From assembly GCA_003049485.1 (NCBI GenBank), contig PYST01000070.1:62001-126000 (forward strand): a DNA stretch of 64,000 bases. The letters run 5' to 3'. Positions 57,002 to 64,000 of this stretch are shown here, piece after piece (the stretch's first letter is position 1; each line of letters starts with the position of its first letter). The notes beneath the pieces were generated by a model. The model saw nothing but the letters and a program-made list of their open reading frames with translations. It made no database searches and was not told where the DNA came from. The DNA comes from Ophioceras dolichostomum. Taxonomy: Eukaryota > Ascomycota > Sordariomycetes > Magnaporthales > Ophioceraceae. The position numbers and the translations under genes are program-made.

Positions 57002-58479
57002 CCCCCCTATTTTGCTGAACGAGGGAGATGGACACTGACAACCGTCCCGTTCGTCTGTGGGGCCTTTGCTGAACCCCTTTTATCCTCCGTCGAGGGCAAG
57101 CGCGTCGATCATCTGGACTGTTGCAGTCGTACTAAGGTACTTGCCCAGTAGTGCCCAGCATACCTGAGTTTGCATGCTGTATCGCACTCCCTTCTTGACT
57201 CCTACAACCAGGCTACGAAGAGCTACTAGTAGGTCGCCCGGCTTGTTATCGACTACCAGCGGCCTACTAGTACCACCGGCCAACGACGCGGCTCACCATC
57301 TTGGTTTCGTGTTCGTCCGGGTAGACTCAGGTAACCTAGTGGGTATTCTAGTGCTTCCTCGAGTCCAGCCACTCGAGGAACTCGTCGACTCGGAAGCGCC
57401 CTGTGTCCCAGAGCGTTTTGTCGTCTCGCGTAGAAACCATATCTCTGAGGTTATCTGTACGGACAGTATACGAAGTACTAAGATCCGCCCCAACGTCGAT
57501 GGCGTGCAATGAGGCGGCCGGGGGACGGCCGGGAGGCGGCTGGGAGCGTCAGCCTCCTCTGTCCGACCCGTCACGGAAGTAACCGCAGTAACGAGCGACA
57601 CGGAGGCCGGTAGCGAAAAAAAAAAAGCAAAAACGAGGAGAAAAAAGAACACGAGGAGGCCGGTTTGCGCAAGTTTACGATTCGTCCTGGAAAAGACGGT
57701 AGATTACCAAACGGAATACCTATAGGGTACGACACTACGAGTACTTCCAACCTGGCAAAGGGAAATTACCGTAGAGGCGCCTAGAAGGATACAGTAGACG
57801 GGAGACTACAGAATCAGTGAAACGACGTGTACAGGTGTACTATTCCATCATTGCAGCAGAGCTCCGTAGTCGCTGTGGACTTGAGGCTACAACTTTCTCA
57901 CAACGCGGAAGCTGACATCACCAGACGATATCCCACCTAGCCAAGCATCTCGTCTGCAAAAAGTGAGCGACAGAACCAGCCATTTTGATTTGCCCCCCTC
58001 TCTCTCCCCCTTCTTCGGCCAGGGAGAGTTCGTGGTGTGGTTCTATCAAGCTCTACGACTACAGCCTCAGGGAATTCCAGGAAAAGGTATACCCCAGAAC
58101 AAAACATAGGAGCAGGAGTAGGTGTGTGAAACTCCAGGCACGCTTCCCGTCGGTGTCTACCAGTTAGTAGGTAACCAGTTCCACCTAATGCTAATGATAC
58201 AGCGTCCCCAATGCTCGCTTGTAGGTAGTCGGTATCAATGGCCCAGCTGCCCATCCTTTCTTCCTGCCTTGATCCATAAGACAGACGTCTCGACGTTCGC
58301 GATCCGAAGCATCTCGAGGCTGTTCTTCCATCCTGCCTGGGTTGGTTGTAGTATCTCCCTCCTCCTCGATCGCACAACCTCATGCTGTGCCGCGCCAGTA
58401 GTAGTGGTAGTAGTAGCCCTCACCTCGCCTGCTCCTCTTTAGGAACTCTGACGGGTGATGGGCGTATATAGGGCCTTAT
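57002..58479. other. Gene-free spacer right of the assembly gap
   Basis: About 1.5 kb with short frames on both strands and no domain. Includes TACCGTA/GGATACAGTAGAC strings near 57759-57800 related to those near 53199. It is the 3' side of the phytochrome gene. Confidence 0.4.
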
Positions 58480-58530
58480 AGGCAGGTTGGTAGGTAGGGA
58501 GGTAGGTAGGGAGGTAGGTAGGTTAGGTGG
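58480..58530. repeat. GGTAGGTAGGGA tandem array
   Basis: About four imperfect units of GGTAGGTAGGGA, directly beyond the last open frame of the phytochrome region. Confidence 0.8.
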
Positions 58531-58945
58531 GACGAGGGCACAGACAGACAGTGAAGCAAGCAGTGAGTGAGTCTCGCATATCCGAAATATGCCTCGTCAG
58601 AGCGCGCCGCCGCTTCGGGATCTCGTCGACCTCCATATCGTCGCCAGGAGACGGCGGCAGACACGCCATGACGGCTAGGGCCAGGTTCCGCTCCATCTGC
58701 AGCTGTTGGTCAGCATCCTGCTGCTGGTGCTGATGCAGCTGGGGAGGAGGATGGCGGAGCTGATGCTGGGACGTCGCAGCCACAGTAGCGTCCTCTCGCA
58801 GGGATGAGCTGGAGAGCGTCCGACCGAGGGACTTGTGCCGCATGTCTTCCTCGGCCACCTCGTCGATCTTGTAGAAGCGCCGCTGGAAGCGACGCTGTAA
58901 GTGGCGCTTCTGCCGCTGCCAGTCAACCACGGAGTTTGGGGGGCC
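58523..58945 (-). CDS. Probable C-terminal extension exon of the phytochrome
   Basis: Open frame directly after the phytochrome TAG (58946-58948) and in the same frame, 140 residues to a stop at 58523. From about codon 10 it looks coding: basic WQRQKRHLQRRFQRRFYK, then IDEVAEEDMRHKSLGRTLSS, a Gln/His-rich stretch, and LALAVMACLPPSPGDDMEVD followed by IPKRRRALTRHISDMRDS. The first ATG lies well inside, so it is unlikely to be an independent gene. A phase-0 intron from a GTG near 58984 to GGCAG at about 58910 would join it to the phytochrome. An intron ending at the TAG itself, or a separate gene with an unseen 5' exon, are alternatives. Confidence 0.45.
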   Translation of the reverse strand, partial: GPPNSVVDWQRQKRHLQRRFQRRFYKIDEVAEEDMRHKSLGRTLSSSSLREDATVAATSQHQLRHPPPQLHQHQQQDADQQLQMERNLALAVMACLPPSPGDDMEVDEIPKRRRALTRHISDMRDSLTACFTVCLCPRPT

Positions 58946-61900
58946 CTAACCGCCGAAGTCGACGCCTCCAGATGATGGCGATGATCGCACAGTGGTAGCA
59001 GCGGGAGTAGCAGGAGCAGCAGGAGCAGCAGCTGGCGACAACGGGAGATGATCGGGGCGGTGCTGGTGCTGGTACAGGGTGTCGTCCAGGGAAGTAGGCG
59101 ACGATGCAAACCAACCACCTCGCTCCCAGTGCCCGGGTCTGTAGAAACAGGCACGCCGGACCACCCCGTCTTGTATGCCGTCTAGGAGAGTGCTGAGCCT
59201 CTTAAAGTCGATGGGCTTGAGGATCCAGCCGTCGAACCCGCCGCGGACATAGACGTCGCGCTCCTTTTCGAGAAGCGAGGCAGACACCGCGAATATTGGG
59301 ATTCGTCCGACTTTGGCCGCGGCATCGGAGAGGTCCGAGGGGATGTGTGCGGGTGACGCCTCGAATTCGCGGATCATCCTGGCGCTACCGAGACCGTCCA
59401 TGATCGGCATCTGTAATAGAGTGAGTGGTCGGGCGTAGGTTAGTAGCTGACCGAGAGTGAGATAGATACAGAGGGAGATCTGGAGAAGAAGAAAAAAGAT
59501 GGAAGACGTAAACGAACAAAAAACTCACCTGCATATCCATGAGGACCACATCAAAGGACTTGGGCCCATTCTTGTACGCCATGGCACAGTCCTCCCCGTT
59601 AACGGTATGCTTCACCTTGTGATTGGCCTTCTCAAGCCGCTTCCGCAGCAACTTCATGTTCACAGGGTCGTCTTCCGCGCAGAGGACGTTTAGGCCCTCA
59701 CTGGGGTCCTCTTGTGGGCCAGGTGCCATAACTTCGGAGGACGCTTCCAGGGCTGTCTTGGCTGCTTGGGTGGTGCCTTGCTGCTGCTGCTGCTGCTGCT
59801 CCTTCTCCTCCTCTGACTCTAGCTCCGGCTCTGACGCTTTCTCAGCCGGCGTGTGATGCTGCGTCTGAGGCGTTTTAGCACCCGGCGACGGCTGAGGAGC
59901 ATCCGTGGTGATCTCAAATAGGACGCTTCCTGATCGGAGCGGCTGGGGAATTTCAGTAAGACTGCGATACTCCTCATCATCTGATTTTTTGACAGGGCGT
60001 AGAGGAGTGTGAGAGTCGGTAACAAACTGTGCGACGCTAGTGGCCCCAGTCGTGGCATCGCCGTCGCCGCCGTCTCCCAGAGCAGGGTCGGATGCCCTCC
60101 TAGTGGTCTGGTTGTTCGCTCCGGGGCTCATGGACCGGGCAGCGTTTGACCCGGGGATGTTATCGCCAGCTCCTTGTTGTTGGTTGTAGTAGAGGCCAAG
60201 GGAGTTCTTGCGCGAGAGCCCTATCACGGAAGACTCTGGCTCACCAATGACAAGAGGGAGCCGAATAGCTTCGATCAGGCGGTCGACGGTGCTCTGACTG
60301 CTGCGACTGCTTCTCCGGCTCGCGATGCTTACGTCGTCAAGGCTTGTATCCGAACGGCCGACAGGACCGCCTGCGATAGTACCAGGGGCAGCAGCCACAG
60401 TCGTCGTCGCGCCTCCCGAGTCAACCAGAGTCACCTCGCCGTCAGCGGGGAGGATGGTCTCAGCCATGGAGGTGTCGCTGACCGCAGCCACGGAGCTGTC
60501 GGGGACGGTGTCCAACAGTGCGGCAGGCTGCTCCGTCGGGTCCTGAGGCGGCAGGTGGAACCGGAGCTGCATGACGAAGCGGGAGCCCTGGCCGAGAGCC
60601 GACTTCACGCGCAGCTGGCCGTCCATGTTGCGCACGATGCGAGAGACAACCGCCAGACCGAGTCCCAGGGTCTGCTTGGAGGCGCTCTCGCCCGATATCG
60701 ACTTGGAAGACGACTCTGGCACGGCGGCGCTGGTCGGCTTGATATCGGCCGCCTCCGGGTCATCCTCGGTCACCTGCTCGAGGTCGCGGAAGATGGCTTC
60801 GACCTGCCCGTCGTCCATGCCCTGTCCCGTGTCCTGGACGGCGAACTCGACGCGGACGAAGCGTTCTTCGATCTCAACGATGTAGACTTCTACTTTCACG
60901 CAGCCTTCGGTGGTGTACTGGAAGGCGTTCGACGTGAGGTTGCTCATGGCAGTCCGAACTCGCCGCTGGTCTCCATAGACAAAGCGGGGCAGTCCAGGTC
61001 GCTCGATGATCTCGTACTTCAGACCCTTGCGCGAGGCATCCGTGTGGAACGGCTCCGTCGCCTCCCGAATACAAGCCAACAGATCAAAAGCCTCATCTTT
61101 GACCAGGTCTTGTCCTTCCTCAGCTTTCTGTTATTCGTCGAATCGTGTTTGTCAGCAAATGTCGGTCCTTGTGCATAGATCAAGCCATGCCAGTGCTGCC
61201 CATGGGAACGTACCGTGAGGTCAAGCAGGTCATTGATGACGTAGATGAGGGATTTCGAAGCCGAGTGGGACCGGACGAGGTTGTCACGCGTCTCCTGGTC
61301 CAGAGATCCCTCCATGGCAATCTCGAGATAGTTGATTATGGCGTTCAGGGGCGTGCGGACCTCGTGGGCTTGGTTAGCAAGCAGCAGCCGCGTGAGTTTG
61401 CTATTTTGAAGCGCCGCCTCCTTCTGACGCCAAACTTCGATGAATTTGCCTGGAGAGAGCGGTTCAAATTGTTAGCAGTCAGTGCATCACGGGCAGGCAT
61501 GAGAGATGAGAGAATGCGACCGAGAGGGCGATGTGAACAAAGAGGATCGTTGACATTGCTGGGATGCTGGGAGGGTTGGGATGGGTGGACACTCACCATA
61601 GACCAAGCAGAGCACCGCCGCCGTCTCGACCTGCTCCTCGGTCCACTCACGACACTTGCCCAGGACTGTCTCATGCCAGACCCGGAAGCTCTGACGCGGC
61701 TCGAGGTACGCGGTCGTGCCCTCGCGCACCACCTTCTCGTACGGGTTGCCGGCCCACTTGACCTCCCTGACCTGGCCCTCGCGGTAGAAGACGATGAAGT
61801 CGTTTCCGCCGGCGCTGAGCGGCACGTACAGGCAGCCGGCGATGACGCGGAAGCCGGGCGGGTACCTGAGGTCGGGCAGGTCGGCCGCGATGTCCTGGGT

Positions 61901-63985
61901 GGTGTAGACCGACGTGAGCTTCCTGACGCGCAGGTACTCGAGCATGAACAGCGCCTCCTGCGACTGCTCGACCTTGCCCAGGATCTTGGTCTCGCCGTGG
62001 ATGGACAGCGTGCCGAAGTCGGCGTCGAACAGGCGGAGGAGGTCGTCGGACGAGGCGATTATGTACCCGGACGGGTTCTTCTCCGTCGGGACGGTGTTGA
62101 TCAGCTTGCGGGCCTGCAGGCGCGAGGCGTAGGACAGGCGCTCGATGTTGCGGGACGCCGTCTCGCCGACGAGGCGGCACATCTTGCGGATCGGGAACGA
62201 GACCCGCATCCCGTGGGCGCCGTACGAGTGGCAGGCGATCAGGCCCCACAGCTCGCCGAAGGCGTTGATCGAGATCGACATGGACGACCGCACCGCCATG
62301 TTGCCCAGGTACTTGAGGTGGATCGGGGACATTGCCCGGAGGTACGAGTGCGTGAGGTCGAGCGGCTGCTCGAGGTCCTCCAGGGTCCGGCACACCAGCC
62401 GGGCCGTCTCCTGGTCGCGATCGTACAGCAGGCGGACCTTGTTGATCTTGTACAGCTCCCGCGCCTGTTTGGGGATGTCCGAGGCTGGGAAGTGCAGCCC
62501 CTTGTACAGGTCCCGGGTCTGCTGGGTGTCCACGAGCTCTGTGACCACCTTGCCGTTGAAGGAGGAGTCGAACTGGTACACCATCACCCGGTGGAAGCCC
62601 ACCAGCTCCTTGACGATGCCGACGAGGATCTTGAGGAACCGCTCCAGGGTTGGAGCCATGGCGAGTTGCTCCTGGACCTGCGAAAGGATGTCGAACACCT
62701 GCATGGCGCCGGCCTCGCCGCGCCGCTTTCGGGCGCTTCGTAGGACGCGCAGGGGTCTTGAGAGAACCTCGGTGCTCTCCAACAGCTCATCGGCTGTTGG
62801 GTTCGAGTTCAGCGTGTCCTGCGGGTTCTCGGGGGTCTCCTCGCCCGGTGGGCGCAAGGGATTGGCCTCATCGTCATCGAGCTCGAACTCGCACACCAGG
62901 ATGTCCGGTCGAGCTGAGTTGATGTGTAGCGCGCACCATAATTTGATGGTCTTGCCATGACCCACCCGAATGGACACACTGAACACCTCGGGGCTCTTGA
63001 CAGCAGGGTCGGAGTCGATCTCATCGTCGCGGACAAAATCGATGTGGTCCATGAGGTTGTCCGCTTGCTCGTCGGTGAAGATGTCCAAGAAGTTTCGCAG
63101 ACCAAAGAGCTGCTGTGGGGTGTATCCGATGATCCGACGGGAGTTCTCGCTGACGTATCGGACCTGCAGCTTGGCGTCGTCGCTCTCTCTAAGCCCAATG
63201 AACAGACCAAAGCTCTGAATGGCGCCGGGAGCATGAATGGGCTCGTCTTCGCACCGCTGTAGCGTCCCCTCGCGTCCGGTGATGACGAAATGCTCGCCCT
63301 CGGTCATCATGTGCCGGAACCGAACAGTCATGAACGATTCATCCTTACTATCCCTGGGTGACTGGGTCTCCGAGTTGGCAGTGTCGGCCCCGAGACTACC
63401 TCCGGCCGTGTCCGCCTGTGAGGCGGCGTCGTCGTCGAGTTCGGCATCGGCTGAGAAGACGGCTAGGTCTGAGACTCTAGCGCCGCTGGTGGGGGGATAT
63501 GCCGAGTCTAGGGTGCTCTTCCGGGGCCTGGCAGGCCCTCGGTAGATCGGCGATGTGATCGATGCCGAACCCGAGCTGGAGACAGCAGCCTGGCCTCCAG
63601 ACAGGTCCAACCCGGTCCACGCCTCGCTCCGGCTGGGCAGAGGAAAGCTCTCGGGTCCAGAGTGGGGGAAATATTCTCGACGTTCTCCAGGGGCACGGCT
63701 AGAGCTGTCCACACTCAGGACGGATCTTATTGGAAATACTCGATCGGCGGGATCGCTGTTTTCTTGGAAGCCATGTCCGAGTTGCTGGTCGGAACTAGAA
63801 CTCCATGACGAGCTTGTAGGAGCTCCAGGGGTTTCGGCAAGGGGAGAAACAGCAGAGGCTGGGCCGTCTGGGTGGGTCGAAATATCCGTGCTACTCGTCG
63901 ACTCAGCTGCAGCCACAGGAGGATGGGTCTGGAGGGGCACGGCATTGCCGCCACCAGGTGGCGGGGGCTTGTCGCCTGAATCCAT
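58946..63985 (-). CDS. Fungal phytochrome, hybrid histidine kinase with receiver domain
   Basis: Model: exons 63985-61597, 61449-61214, 61127-59529 and 59410-58946; 4689 nt, 1562 aa, phases consistent. Red/far-red photoreceptor of the FphA/PHY family. The long disordered N terminus precedes the PAS domain with the bilin-attaching Cys245 (RCEDEPIHAPGAIQSFG). The GAF domain has the signature PASDIP with Asp503. The PHY domain spans about 640-790. HisKA has the phospho-acceptor His825 (ANQAHEVRTPLN). The HATPase domain has the N-box SNLTSNAFQY (about 937), DTGQGMDD (974) and LGLGLAVV (1029). A disordered linker of about 280 residues with seven Gln leads to the receiver: E1360-D-D, phospho-acceptor D1406 (LMDMQ) and K1473 (LKPID). 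All catalytic residues are intact. Signals to HOG-type and development pathways in other fungi. Confidence 0.94.
59781..59801 (-). repeat. Coding CAG repeat, seven Gln
   Basis: Seven CAG codons in the linker between the kinase and receiver domains of the phytochrome. Confidence 0.9.
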
Positions 63986-64000
63986 GTGCTTGGGGACTCA

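Noticed and set aside
61145..62743. Plus-strand open frame of over 500 codons
   Set aside because: Antisense shadow of the phytochrome exons, caused by their GC-rich third positions; no domain.

Overview
The window is nuclear DNA of a filamentous ascomycete, most likely a Sordariomycete. The evidence is GC-rich coding sequence, short GT-AG introns with CTRAC-like branch points, and wide gene-poor spacers. The gene set also fits: a fungal phytochrome, a Pth11-like receptor, a Zn2Cys6 regulator of the RGT1/COL-26 type, a Kar5 karyogamy protein and an ABCA transporter. There is no operon structure, prokaryotic feature, CRISPR array, rRNA gene or convincing tRNA gene. I rebuilt gene models by hand, requiring GT-AG boundaries, matching phase and a total length divisible by three.

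Layout. 0-10 kb, all on the minus strand: a secreted kelch protein, an SRPK-like kinase of four exons, an F-box protein with membrane segments, and Kar5 of five exons. 10-17 kb: mitochondrial ribosomal protein uL6 (+), 3'(2'),5'-bisphosphate nucleotidase (-), a C3HC zinc-finger protein (+) and a SET-domain protein (+). 18-26 kb: a Pth11-like seven-helix receptor (-), a low-complexity orphan ending in 12 tandem TAG triplets (+), then a long empty spacer. 26-35 kb: a single-exon ABCA full transporter (+), a one-pass membrane protein with a problematic intron (+) and a small Cys-containing protein (-). 37-48 kb: dipeptidyl peptidase III of eight exons (+), a 4.4 kb gene-less stretch, then the Zn2Cys6 factor (+). 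49-56 kb: a small glycine-rich hydrophilic protein (-), the PP2A activator Rrd1/PTPA (+) and an Ala-rich KTD/KTE repeat protein (-). 56.9 kb holds an assembly gap of 67 N in a C homopolymer. 58.5-64 kb: a full fungal phytochrome histidine kinase with a receiver domain (-).

The genes are mostly unrelated housekeeping and signalling functions. Environmental sensing is well represented (phytochrome, Pth11-like receptor, glucose-type regulator, SRPK-like kinase, PP2A activator). No biosynthetic cluster or complete mobile element was seen. The observations most worth checking are: two genes (C3HC protein and phytochrome) with an in-frame TAG followed by G and then clearly coding sequence in the same frame; a kinase whose catalytic loop carries Asp in place of Lys; a nucleotidase with a membrane-anchor extension and an internal start; and the TAG-triplet array at a stop codon.
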